64,000 bases of DNA from Bradyrhizobium glycinis (GTDB lineage: Bacteria; Pseudomonadota; Alphaproteobacteria; Rhizobiales; Xanthobacteraceae), in contig NZ_JACCHQ010000001.1 of assembly GCF_016031655.1 (NCBI RefSeq), forward strand, positions 1 to 64,000. The letters run 5' to 3'. Below are positions 8,622 through 17,849 of the stretch, in pieces (position 1 is the stretch's first letter; every line of letters starts with the position of its first letter). The notes beneath the pieces were generated by a model. That model ran no database searches, was not told where the DNA came from, and saw only the letters and a list, made by a program, of their open reading frames with translations. A program made the position numbers and the translations under genes.

Positions 8622-8647
8622 ATGTATATACTTTAATGTATATACAT
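8622..8647. promoter_or_regulatory. inverted-repeat operator of vapBC
   Basis: ATGTATATAC (8622-8631), six bases, then GTATATACAT (8638-8647): a perfect 10-bp inverted repeat whose half-sites are themselves near-palindromic. It lies 10 bases upstream of the vapB start, where a VapBC complex would block transcription. Confidence 0.75.
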
Positions 8648-8689
8648 GCCCTGGCTAAGACATGCAAGGAGGGACGATCCTACGAGTTG

Positions 8690-9375
8690 TCGCTCATCCT
8701 TGCGAAAGGGCACTCCAGGAGGCGTCGGGCAAAACAGCGCTACGCCCGTCAACCCCTCGCCGCAAAATATTTTCCCGAATTTCGGATTTATGGCATAGAG
8801 CGCTCATCCCGGCCCTGCCAGAGGGGCGCTTCGCGATCGTCACGAGATGCGGGCCGGGGTGCGGTGGACGCGGCAGCGCCGGCGCGAAAGGCGGTGACAG
8901 GGCGGGCAACCGTGAGTCATGCGCATCGCGATACGACACGGCGCCGTCAAAGCGGTTTTGGTCGTCACCGGAGGCGAGCACACGCGAGCTTCCGGCGATC
9001 AGGCCAAACCGTCCGCGGACGGAGAAGTCGTGTGGTCCCGACGCCCGGGGTTCTGGCGTCAAACTTCGCGGTGATGCGGCAGCCCGACCGGGAACGCGCA
9101 TCGATCAGCCGCGAGGCGACGGGGGCAATAGTGCAACGCTCCCCGAGGAGAGCACGAAGGACACCGTTAAAACCATCCGCGCAGGGAAGGCCGGGCGACC
9201 GGCATCACCTGTGATCCACCCCGTGTGCGTTTTTGATGCATACGGACCGCGGGTGCCGCCGGCGCCCGGCCTTCCCTGCGCCCTTTGGCAATCATGGGGC
9301 GAAACGAACAGCAAAGCTCGGGCGGAAGCGCCGCGAGAACGCGGATGTCTGTCAGCGAGGAAGACAGCGCATGGC
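8690..9375. repeat. dispersed Bradyrhizobium-type intergenic repeat, apparently non-coding
   Basis: About 690 bases without a credible gene. Several conceptual peptides from it (for example ASGPHDFSVRG, PRPPHPGP and TIRAGKAGRP) resemble the spurious hypothetical proteins I recall being annotated repeatedly in Bradyrhizobium genomes, which suggests a dispersed repeat rather than a gene. Near its right end are 19-base perfect inverted arms (GCGCAGGGAAGGCCGGGCG at 9179-9197 and its complement at 9263-9281) separated by 65 bases. No second copy is in this window, so repeat status rests on recollection. Confidence 0.45.
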
Positions 9376-9399
9376 AACGGCAGGCTGGTGCCGCCACTC

Positions 9400-9479
9400 C
9401 GTCATTGCGAGCGCAGCGAAGCAATCCAGAATCTTTCCGCAGAGACAGTCTGGATTGCTTCGCTACGCTCGCAATGACG
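9400..9479. repeat. palindromic repeat family A, copy 1
   Basis: The arms CGTCATTGCGAGCGCAGCGA and its near-complement flank GCAATCCAGA...TCTGGATTGC, making one long imperfect hairpin. The same element recurs at 31308-31407 and 32382-32469. It is intergenic, upstream of the hpnH terminator. Confidence 0.9.
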
Positions 9480-9521
9480 TTGGGGTGGACGGCGTGCCTC
9501 CAATTCTCACGAAACTTGCGC

Positions 9522-9559
9522 AAAAGAAAAAGGCCCGGTCGCGTCCGCGGCCGGGCCTT
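9522..9559 (-). terminator. intrinsic terminator of hpnH
   Basis: Read on the minus strand, AAGGCCCGGCC, an eight-base loop, then a GACCGGGCCTT stem (one mismatch) is followed by TTTCTTTTG. It lies 23 bases past the hpnH stop. Confidence 0.9.
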
Positions 9560-9581
9560 CGTCGTGAGAGTTGCTTGCGCC

Positions 9582-10742
<1,161 letters not shown>

Positions 10743-10778
10743 TACAAGTTTCTTTCTGGGCTTTTGAATTCGGATGGG

Positions 10779-11705
10779 TCAGCTCGCGGCCAGTTGGGCC
10801 GGAAGCCGGAATTCGATGTTTTCCTCGCGGCCCGGCAACACCTGGACCTTCACCGGTCCGATCCGCCGCATCGCTTCGATCACGTCATCCACGAGTACCT
10901 CGGGCGCCGAAGCGCCGGCCGTGATGCCGACGGTCCTCGCATCCTTCAACCACTCCGGATTGAGCTCGCTGCCGTCGGCAATCAAATAACTCGCGACGCC
11001 GGCTTCAGTGCCGATTTCGCGGAGCCGGTTCGAGTTCGAGCTGTTGGCAGCGCCCACCACCAAGATCACGTCGACCAGCTTGCTCAAGTCCCTTACCGCA
11101 GATTGGCGGTTCTGTGTCGCATAGCAGATATCCCGGATATCCGGACCTTGAATGTCTGTAAAGCGGGCCTGAAGCGCCGCGATGATGTCCTTGGTGTCGT
11201 CGACCGACAGGGTGGTCTGGGTGATGTAGGCCACTGGCGTATCCGCCGGCAGGGTCAGCGCGTTAACCTCTTCAACGCTCTGGACAAGCTGCACCGGCCC
11301 CGGGACCTGGCCCATCGTGCCCTCGACCTCGGGGTGGCCGGCATGGCCGATCAGGATCAGGGTGCGGCCTTTGCCGACATAGCGCTTCCCCTGATTGTGA
11401 ACTTTCGTGACCAGCGGGCAGGTGGCATTGAGCACCGGAAGATCGCGCGCGGCGGCCTCTTCCTCGACGCTGCGGGCGACGCCATGGGCGCTGAACACCG
11501 TCACCGCCTTCGGCGGAACCTCGGAGAGTTCCTCGACGAAGATGGCGCCTTTGGCCTTCAGGTTCTCGACGACGTACTTGTTATGCACGATCTCATGGCG
11601 CACGTAGACGGGCGGGCCGTACTTCTCCAGCGCCCGTTCCACGATTTCGATTGCTCGCACCACGCCTGCGCAGAAGCCGCGCGGTTGCGCCAGATAAACT
11701 TCCAT
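10779..11705 (-). CDS. ispH: 4-hydroxy-3-methylbut-2-enyl diphosphate reductase (hopanoid-linked copy)
   Basis: A 308-residue IspH, the last enzyme of the MEP isoprenoid pathway, producing isopentenyl-PP and dimethylallyl-PP. The iron-sulfur ligands are in [11 protein letters not shown] (C12), [12 protein letters not shown] and [11 protein letters not shown]. The start at 11705 ([10 protein letters not shown]) gives the usual length; the longer frame upstream would add 40 residues that do not look like the family. It sits 36 bases upstream of hpnH in the same direction, so C5 precursor supply is co-expressed with hopanoid side-chain synthesis. Bradyrhizobia commonly carry a second ispH elsewhere, which would make this the hopanoid-associated paralogue. 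Confidence 0.95.
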   Translation of the reverse strand: MEVYLAQPRGFCAGVVRAIEIVERALEKYGPPVYVRHEIVHNKYVVENLKAKGAIFVEELSEVPPKAVTVFSAHGVARSVEEEAAARDLPVLNATCPLVTKVHNQGKRYVGKGRTLILIGHAGHPEVEGTMGQVPGPVQLVQSVEEVNALTLPADTPVAYITQTTLSVDDTKDIIAALQARFTDIQGPDIRDICYATQNRQSAVRDLSKLVDVILVVGAANSSNSNRLREIGTEAGVASYLIADGSELNPEWLKDARTVGITAGASAPEVLVDDVIEAMRRIGPVKVQVLPGREENIEFRLPAQLAAS

Positions 11706-12160
11706 TGGACGCCCATCACGCAAGTTGCACCAATCCGCTCTTTGCAGTCCCCAAGCGGCACTCCGATACTGACCAATGAGTTGCAATATCCGCACCATTG
11801 GTTCGCGCCTGCGGTAGCCACCCACCCTGTGGGCGGCTCAGGCGCATGGAGGCGCAATACTTTGTGTCAAAAAATCGGCGGTAGGGGAAGGTGGAACCGC
11901 TGAGGGAGGCGCCTATGAGGTATTTTAGTAGGGTTTACGGGGTGCACGCGTGCGCGACATTCCTTCATGGTCCTTCGTCACTTTCCCGCCTCAACTCACC
12001 GGCTATACCGGCCGCCCCGCATGATTTTGCCACGGTCTCCCGCCGTTTACCTCGAACCTTCTGGCGGCGAGAACCACCCAAAACAGCAATAGGTTTCGGC
12101 CGGGAACTCCGATAAACAGCGGGCGTTTCCGGCAAGCTGTTAACCGCAGAAAGAAAAGAA
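11706..12160. other. divergent promoter region between ispH and hpnN
   Basis: These 455 bases separate the ispH start from the hpnN start. They must contain both promoters. I see no gene, repeat or clear sigma-70 hexamer pair. The composition is less GC-rich around 11870-11950. Confidence 0.5.
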
Positions 12161-14749
12161 GTGCTGCAAAGCGTCGTCGTTGCCATCGTCAGGGCCTGCA
12201 CCCGGTTTGCCTCCCTCGTCGTCGTTATCGGGCTCCTGCTGTCGGTGGGGGCGGGCTATTACGCTGCGCGCCACTTCGCCATCAACACCGACATCAACTC
12301 GCTGATTGCCCAGAATCTGGACTGGCGTCAGCGCGATCAGCAATTCGATCGCGCCTTCGACCGCGATGCGACGATCACGGCGGTGGTCGAGGCCAAGACC
12401 CCGGAAATGGCGAGCGCGGCGGCCGATGCGCTCTATGCCAAGCTGAAGGACGACAAGGCCAATTTCCAGTCCATGCAGCAGCTCGGCAGCGGCGAGTTCT
12501 TCGAGAAGAACGGCCTGTTGTTCCTGCCGACCGAGGAGGTCGCCAAGATCACCGGCCAGTTCGAATCCGCAGCGCCCCTGATCGAGATCATGGCCGGCGA
12601 TCCCTCGATCCGCGGCCTCACCGGGGCGCTGGAGACAGGCCTTGCCGGCGTCAAGCGCGGCCAGGTCAAGCTCGACAATACCGAGCGCCCCTTCAACCTG
12701 ATCGCGCAGACGGTCGAGACCGTGCTCAACAAGGGCAATGCCAGCTTCTCCTGGCGCCAGCTCGTCAGCGACGAGCCGCTCAAGGATTCGGACAAGCGCA
12801 GCTTCATCGAGTTCAAGCCGATCCTCGACTACAACGCGCTGGAGCCGGGCAAGGGCGCGACCGATGCGATCCGCAAGGCTGCTGCGGATCTGGACTTCCC
12901 GACCAAATACCAGGCCCGCGTGCGGCTGACCGGCCCGGTCCCGATCGCCAACGAGGAATACGCCACCGTCCAGGAGGGCGCCGTCGTCAACGGTGTCGGC
13001 ACGGTTCTCGTCGTGCTGCTGATCCTGTGGCTGGCGCTGCATTCGGCGAAGATCATCTTCGCGGTCTTCGTCAATCTCTTCGTCGGCCTTGCGATCACGA
13101 CGGCCGCCGGCCTGATGATGGTCGGCTCGCTCAACCTGCTGTCGATCGCCTTCGCGGTGTTGTTCGTCGGCTTAGGGGTCGATTTCGGCATCCAGTACAG
13201 CGTCCGCTACCGCTCCGAGCGCTACAAGCACGACAACCTCGCCGGCGCGCTGGTGCTGGCGGCCAAGCGCTCGGCAGTGCCGCTGTCGCTGGCGGCAATG
13301 GCCACCGCGGCAGGCTTCCTCTGCTTCATGCCGACCGACTACAAGGGCATCTCGGAGCTCGGCCAGATCGCCGGCGTCGGCATGCTGGTGGCGTTCCTGT
13401 CCAGCATCACCGTGCTGCCGGCGCTACTGAAGCTTATGAACCCACCCGGCGAGCCGGAGCCCGTCGGCTACGCCTTTCTGGCGCCGCTCGATCACTTCCT
13501 GGAAAAGCACCGGGTGCTGATCGTCGGCGGCACGCTGCTGCTCGCGCTCGGCGGCCTGCCGCTGCTCTACTTCATGAAGTTCGACTTCAACCCGATGAAC
13601 CTGCGCAATCCGCGCGCCGAGTCGATCGCGACCTTCCTCGATTTGCGCAAGGATCCGAACACCGGGGCCAACGCCGTCAATGTGATGACGACGTCGGAAG
13701 AGCAGGCGAGGCAGGTCGAGGCGAAGCTGGAGAAGGTGCCCGAGGTGCTCAGGGTGATGTCGCTCGACAGCTTCGTACCGCAGGATCAGCCGCCGAAGCT
13801 GAAGCTCATCGCGCAGGGCGCCAAGGTGCTGAATCCCGCGCTCAACCCCGATCAGATCGACGCGGCGCCGACGGACCAGGAGAATGTCGAATCGCTGAAG
13901 TCGTCGGTCGACAATCTGCGCCGGACGGCGGGCGACGCGAAGGGCCCGGGCGCTGTCGCCTCGCGCCGTCTTGCCGACGCGCTCGAAAAGCTCGCCAATG
14001 CCGACGAGGCCACGCGCAACAAGGCGCAGGACGTGTTCGTCGCACCATTGAAGATCGTGTTCGACCAGCTCAGGAACGCGATGCAGGCAGGTCCCGTCAC
14101 CCTGAGCTCGCTGCCGCCCGATCTCGTCAACGCCTGGAAGAGCAAGGACGGCGTCATCCGCGTCGAGGCGCTGCCCAAGGGTGATCCCAACGACAACGAC
14201 ACGCTGCGCAAATTTGCGGCGGCGGTGCTCCAGGCCGAGCCGACTGCGATCGGCGGGCCGGTCTCAATCCTGAAATCCGGCGACACCGTAGTGAAGGCGT
14301 TCATCCACGCCGGCATCTATGCGCTGCTGGTGATCGGGCTCCTGCTCTGGATCACGCTTCGCCGCTTCGTCGACGTGCTGATGACCCTGGTGCCGCTTCT
14401 GGTTGCCGGCGCGGTGACGCTCGAGATCTGCGTGTTGATCGGCCTGCCGCTGAACTTCGCCAACATCGTCGCGTTTCCGCTGCTGCTCGGCGTCGGCGTC
14501 GCCTTCAAGATCTATTACGTCGTGGCTTGGCGCTCGGGCAGGACGAACCTGCTCCAGACCAGCCTGACGCGCGCGATCTTTTTCAGTGCGCTGACGACCG
14601 CGACCGCGTTCGGCAGCCTGTGGCTGTCGAGCCATCCCGGCACGTCCAGCATGGGCAAGCTGCTGGCACTCTCGCTGGTGACGACGCTCGCCGCCGTGCT
14701 GCTGTTCCAGCCGGCCCTAATGGGCAAACCCCGCAATCTCAGGGAGTAG
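12161..14749 (+). CDS. hpnN: hopanoid transporter HpnN (RND/MMPL superfamily)
   Basis: An 862-residue inner-membrane protein with the duplicated RND layout: TM1 near residues 17-36, a large periplasmic domain, a TM2-TM6 block from about 280 to 430, a second periplasmic domain, and a final TM block from about 705 to 855. HpnN moves hopanoids to the outer membrane. The GTG start is the first in the frame and the ribosome-binding site is poor. The last 33 bases overlap the 3' end of the convergent DUF2147 gene. Confidence 0.94.
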   Translation: MLQSVVVAIVRACTRFASLVVVIGLLLSVGAGYYAARHFAINTDINSLIAQNLDWRQRDQQFDRAFDRDATITAVVEAKTPEMASAAADALYAKLKDDKANFQSMQQLGSGEFFEKNGLLFLPTEEVAKITGQFESAAPLIEIMAGDPSIRGLTGALETGLAGVKRGQVKLDNTERPFNLIAQTVETVLNKGNASFSWRQLVSDEPLKDSDKRSFIEFKPILDYNALEPGKGATDAIRKAAADLDFPTKYQARVRLTGPVPIANEEYATVQEGAVVNGVGTVLVVLLILWLALHSAKIIFAVFVNLFVGLAITTAAGLMMVGSLNLLSIAFAVLFVGLGVDFGIQYSVRYRSERYKHDNLAGALVLAAKRSAVPLSLAAMATAAGFLCFMPTDYKGISELGQIAGVGMLVAFLSSITVLPALLKLMNPPGEPEPVGYAFLAPLDHFLEKHRVLIVGGTLLLALGGLPLLYFMKFDFNPMNLRNPRAESIATFLDLRKDPNTGANAVNVMTTSEEQARQVEAKLEKVPEVLRVMSLDSFVPQDQPPKLKLIAQGAKVLNPALNPDQIDAAPTDQENVESLKSSVDNLRRTAGDAKGPGAVASRRLADALEKLANADEATRNKAQDVFVAPLKIVFDQLRNAMQAGPVTLSSLPPDLVNAWKSKDGVIRVEALPKGDPNDNDTLRKFAAAVLQAEPTAIGGPVSILKSGDTVVKAFIHAGIYALLVIGLLLWITLRRFVDVLMTLVPLLVAGAVTLEICVLIGLPLNFANIVAFPLLLGVGVAFKIYYVVAWRSGRTNLLQTSLTRAIFFSALTTATAFGSLWLSSHPGTSSMGKLLALSLVTTLAAVLLFQPALMGKPRNLRE

Positions 14750-15385
14750 GCAGATGTCGCCGACCGGGTCGGCGGCGCCCTTCTGACCGGGCTTGGCTGC
14801 GCCGGCGGACTTGGGAGCGGCGGGCCCAGGCGTGGTGGCGCCGCTGGTGCCTTGAGCCGTGGCTTGGGCTGTGGCTTGGGCGCCTTGCGCCGCTTGGGGC
14901 TTCGGCGCAGTGCCGCTGGATTTCGGCGCGCCCTTGGCCATGGCGTTGGCAGGGCTCGAGGGGATCGGCGGGCCGACCCGGGCCCAGGTTTCGCCGCCGC
15001 AGAGGAAGCCCATGACGCAGCCCTTGATCTCCAGCTGGTCGGGACCGGCCGGCGTGATGGTCGCGCTGTAGAGCTGGCCGTCCTTGGCGTTGTAGACCTG
15101 TCCTTCCCACTGGTCGACGCCGGGCTTCTTCTTCATGTCGATCAGGGTTGCCATGCCGAGCGTCGGCCTGTTCTTTTTCGAGACATCCGGATTGTTCTCG
15201 TCGCGCCCGCCGGGCTGCTTTTCCCAGGAAACCGCGCCCCACATGCTGCCATAGCATTGGGCGACGCGAATGTTGGCAACGCCGTCGGCGACCCGCCAGT
15301 CGCCGGTCGGATCCGCGGCGAGCGCGGTCGTCAGGCCGGCGTAACCGCCAGCCAGTATTAGTCCGGTGTAAAGGGCCAAACGCAT
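14717..15385 (-). CDS. secreted DUF2147 protein with Ala/Pro/Gln-rich tail
   Basis: A 222-residue protein. The ATG at 15385 begins the signal peptide (MRLALYTGL through TTALAAD). The mature N-terminal 110 residues match DUF2147 (PTGDWRVADGVANIRVAQC, then WGAVSW, then a GCVMGFLCGGETWARV end), a small periplasmic beta-rich domain of unknown role. The remainder is a low-complexity Ala/Pro/Thr/Gln linker ending in a short conserved-looking tail (DPVGDICLLPEIAG). It lies between two hopanoid genes on the opposite strand, and its 3' end overlaps hpnN by 33 bases. Any function in hopanoid biology is inference from position only. Confidence 0.85.
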   Translation of the reverse strand: MRLALYTGLILAGGYAGLTTALAADPTGDWRVADGVANIRVAQCYGSMWGAVSWEKQPGGRDENNPDVSKKNRPTLGMATLIDMKKKPGVDQWEGQVYNAKDGQLYSATITPAGPDQLEIKGCVMGFLCGGETWARVGPPIPSSPANAMAKGAPKSSGTAPKPQAAQGAQATAQATAQGTSGATTPGPAAPKSAGAAKPGQKGAADPVGDICLLPEIAGFAH

Positions 15386-15526
15386 GAGTGTTCCTTGGCA
15401 GTGCAACATGGTCTAAAGCTGTGCTTGCGAAGATGGTCCGAAAAAGGGCAAAAGGCCGCACAGACCGTTTTCAGTAACGCTCCGTTTTCAGTTGACGAGA
15501 CGGCCCTCAAGCGAAGTATGTAGCGG

Positions 15527-16918
15527 ATGCACAGCCCAAATCCAGACATGTCTCAGCTATTCGCGGACCGTCAGGCCCAGCGCAGCACCCTGCATAACCG
15601 GTATTTGAACGAGCAGTTCGTTCGGGTCCTCAAGACCATCGGCTACGATGTCGGCTTCCAGAAGGGGCAGGGGCAGTACCTCTACGACCGCGAGGGCGCG
15701 CGCTATCTCGACCTGTTGTCCGGCTTCGGCGTGTTTGCAATCGGCCGCAATCATCCAGTCATGCGCGAGGCGCTCAAGAGCGTGCTCGATGCCGACCTGC
15801 CCAACCTCGTCCAATTCGACGTCTCGACGCTCGCCGGCGTGCTGGCTGAGCGCCTCCTGAAATACGTTCCTTACCTCGACAAGGCGTTCTTCGCCAATTC
15901 CGGCGCGGAATGCGTCGAGGCCGCGATCAAGTTCGCGCGTGGCGCGACGGGACGTCCTGGCATCGTCTATTGCGCGCACGGCTATCACGGGCTGACCTAC
16001 GGCGCGCTGTCGCTGACCGGCGACGCCAATTTCCGCACCGGCTTCGAGCCGCTGCTGCCGGGCTGCACCCCGATCCCGTTCAACGACTTGGCCGCGCTGG
16101 AAAAGGCGCTGGCCTCGCGCGAGGTCGCCGCCTTCGTCGTCGAGCCGATCCAGGGCAAGGGCGTCAACATGCCCACCGACGAGTTCCTGCCCGGCGCGGC
16201 CGCGCTCTGCAAGAAATACGGCACGCTGTTCGTCGCCGACGAGATCCAGACCGGCATGGGCCGCACCGGCCGCTTCCTCGCGGTCGAGCACTGGAACGTC
16301 GAGCCCGACATGGTGCTGCTGTCGAAGTCGCTGTCGGGCGGCCACGTGCCGGTCGGCGCCGTGCTGACGCGCAAGAGCATCTTCGACAAGATCTTCAACC
16401 AGATGGACCGCGCGGTGGTGCACGGCTCCACCTTCTCCAAGAACGACCTCGCCATGGCCGCGGGCATCGCCACGCTCGACGTCATGGAATCGGAGAAGCT
16501 GATCGATGCGGCCGCCAAGCGCGGCGCCGAGCTGCGCCTCGCGCTGACGCGCATGGTGCCCGGCTACGAGCTGCTGAAGGAAGTCCGCGGCAAGGGGCTG
16601 ATGATCGGCATCGAATTCGGCCCGCCGAAATCGCTGCGGCTGCGGGCCTCCTGGAACGTGCTGGAGACCGCCAACAAGGGCCTGTTCTGCCAGCTCATCA
16701 CCGTGCCGCTGTTCAAGGATCACAAGATCCTGACGCAAGTCGCCGGTCACGGCAGCCACACCATCAAGCTCTTGCCGCCGCTCACCATCACCGAGGAAGA
16801 CTGCGCCTGGATCGAGCGCGCCTTCGACGACGTCATCGCCGGCAGCCACAAGGTCCCCGGTGCAATCTGGTCGCTCGGCAAGACGCTGGTGGACAACGCG
16901 GTGCGAAGGTCGGCTTAG
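15527..16918 (+). CDS. hpnO: hopanoid aminotransferase HpnO
   Basis: A 463-residue class III PLP aminotransferase of the acetylornithine/aspartate aminotransferase-like group found in hopanoid loci. It shows the PLP phosphate-binding NSGAECVEAAIKFAR, the pyridine-binding Asp in VADEIQTGMGRTGRF and the Schiff-base Lys in LLSKSLSGGHVPVGA. HpnO converts ribosylhopane to aminobacteriohopanetriol. The ATG at 15527 gives 7 residues before a second Met (15548); neither has a strong ribosome-binding site. Location beside hpnN supports the assignment over other aminotransferases. Confidence 0.92.
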   Translation: MHSPNPDMSQLFADRQAQRSTLHNRYLNEQFVRVLKTIGYDVGFQKGQGQYLYDREGARYLDLLSGFGVFAIGRNHPVMREALKSVLDADLPNLVQFDVSTLAGVLAERLLKYVPYLDKAFFANSGAECVEAAIKFARGATGRPGIVYCAHGYHGLTYGALSLTGDANFRTGFEPLLPGCTPIPFNDLAALEKALASREVAAFVVEPIQGKGVNMPTDEFLPGAAALCKKYGTLFVADEIQTGMGRTGRFLAVEHWNVEPDMVLLSKSLSGGHVPVGAVLTRKSIFDKIFNQMDRAVVHGSTFSKNDLAMAAGIATLDVMESEKLIDAAAKRGAELRLALTRMVPGYELLKEVRGKGLMIGIEFGPPKSLRLRASWNVLETANKGLFCQLITVPLFKDHKILTQVAGHGSHTIKLLPPLTITEEDCAWIERAFDDVIAGSHKVPGAIWSLGKTLVDNAVRRSA

Positions 16919-16954
16919 GGCTGATCGCTCAGGCTGCCTCGTTCGCGGCCGAAC

Positions 16955-17836
16955 TTACTTCGCAAACTCGCGCACCGCTCCCACCACGGCCGCCGGCACT
17001 TCCTGCGCGACGCAGTGTCCGGCATTGTCGAACACCAGCGTGGTCACGCCCGGAATCAGCGACACAGCGCGTCGCGCCATCTCCTTGTAGATCGGGCCCG
17101 ACTTCGCCGCTGTCGTGACACGCACCGGACAGCGGAGCTTGGTGAGCGAGGCAAACGGATTGCCGCGGGCATCGCCAATGTAAACCTGCTCCATCGCCTC
17201 GTAGATGGGACGCAAGATCGCGGCCTCGATTTCGGGCGTGCAGCAGAGCCGGATACGGCCGTCATCCAGCGGCGCGAAGCCGTGGCGCACATACGCACGT
17301 AGCGAGGTTTCGGTCCAATCCGCAAACGCCGGTGCTGCGCGGTAACGTTCCAACACTGCGTCGGCGCTGTCGAATTCGGCTCGCCGGCGCAGCGTGCCCT
17401 GCACGCGGGCGAGAGATTCCTCACTCAATCCGCCGGAGCGCGCCGCGCGCGGGTCCATAATGGTCGGCTCCATCACGAACAGGCGTGCGAAGCGACCAGG
17501 CAAGAGCTTCGCAGCGAGAAGGAGATCGGTCGCGCCCGCGCTGTGACCGATTCCATAGATGTCGCGGAGTTCGAGCGCATCGATCACACGACAGACGTCG
17601 TCGGCGTAATCAAGGAAGTGATAAGCGCCGGGCTTGTGGCTTGCGCCATGACCGCGGCGGTCGAAGGCATAGACGGTGTAGGTCGATGCAAGCTCGCGCG
17701 CGACCTCGTCCCAGACGTCGGCGACGAAACCGGTGCCGTGTACGAGCAGGGCAGGCGGCTTCCCGCTCTCGCCCCATTGCAGCATGGCGATCTCTGCGTC
17801 GGCGGGGCCGATCGAAAAACGGTGCGGATCGATCAT
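16955..17836 (-). CDS. alpha/beta-hydrolase
   Basis: About 293 residues from the ATG at 17836; an upstream ATG at 17860 would overlap the preceding stop by 11 bases, and neither start has a good ribosome-binding site. Canonical alpha/beta-hydrolase features: oxyanion-hole LLVHGTGF, nucleophile elbow GIGHSAGATD (Ser), and catalytic His in FDNAGHCVAQE. YTVYAFDRRGHGASHKPG is the usual strand-4 region. The substrate is not indicated. It is 13 bases downstream of a GMC oxidoreductase on the same strand and probably co-transcribed with it. Confidence 0.88.
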   Translation of the reverse strand: MIDPHRFSIGPADAEIAMLQWGESGKPPALLVHGTGFVADVWDEVARELASTYTVYAFDRRGHGASHKPGAYHFLDYADDVCRVIDALELRDIYGIGHSAGATDLLLAAKLLPGRFARLFVMEPTIMDPRAARSGGLSEESLARVQGTLRRRAEFDSADAVLERYRAAPAFADWTETSLRAYVRHGFAPLDDGRIRLCCTPEIEAAILRPIYEAMEQVYIGDARGNPFASLTKLRCPVRVTTAAKSGPIYKEMARRAVSLIPGVTTLVFDNAGHCVAQEVPAAVVGAVREFAK

Positions 17837-17849
17837 GAGCGATGGGATG

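Noticed and set aside
8662..9523. several open frames in the vapBC-hpnH gap
   Set aside because: They overlap each other on both strands, have no ribosome-binding sites, and look like translations of a dispersed repeat.
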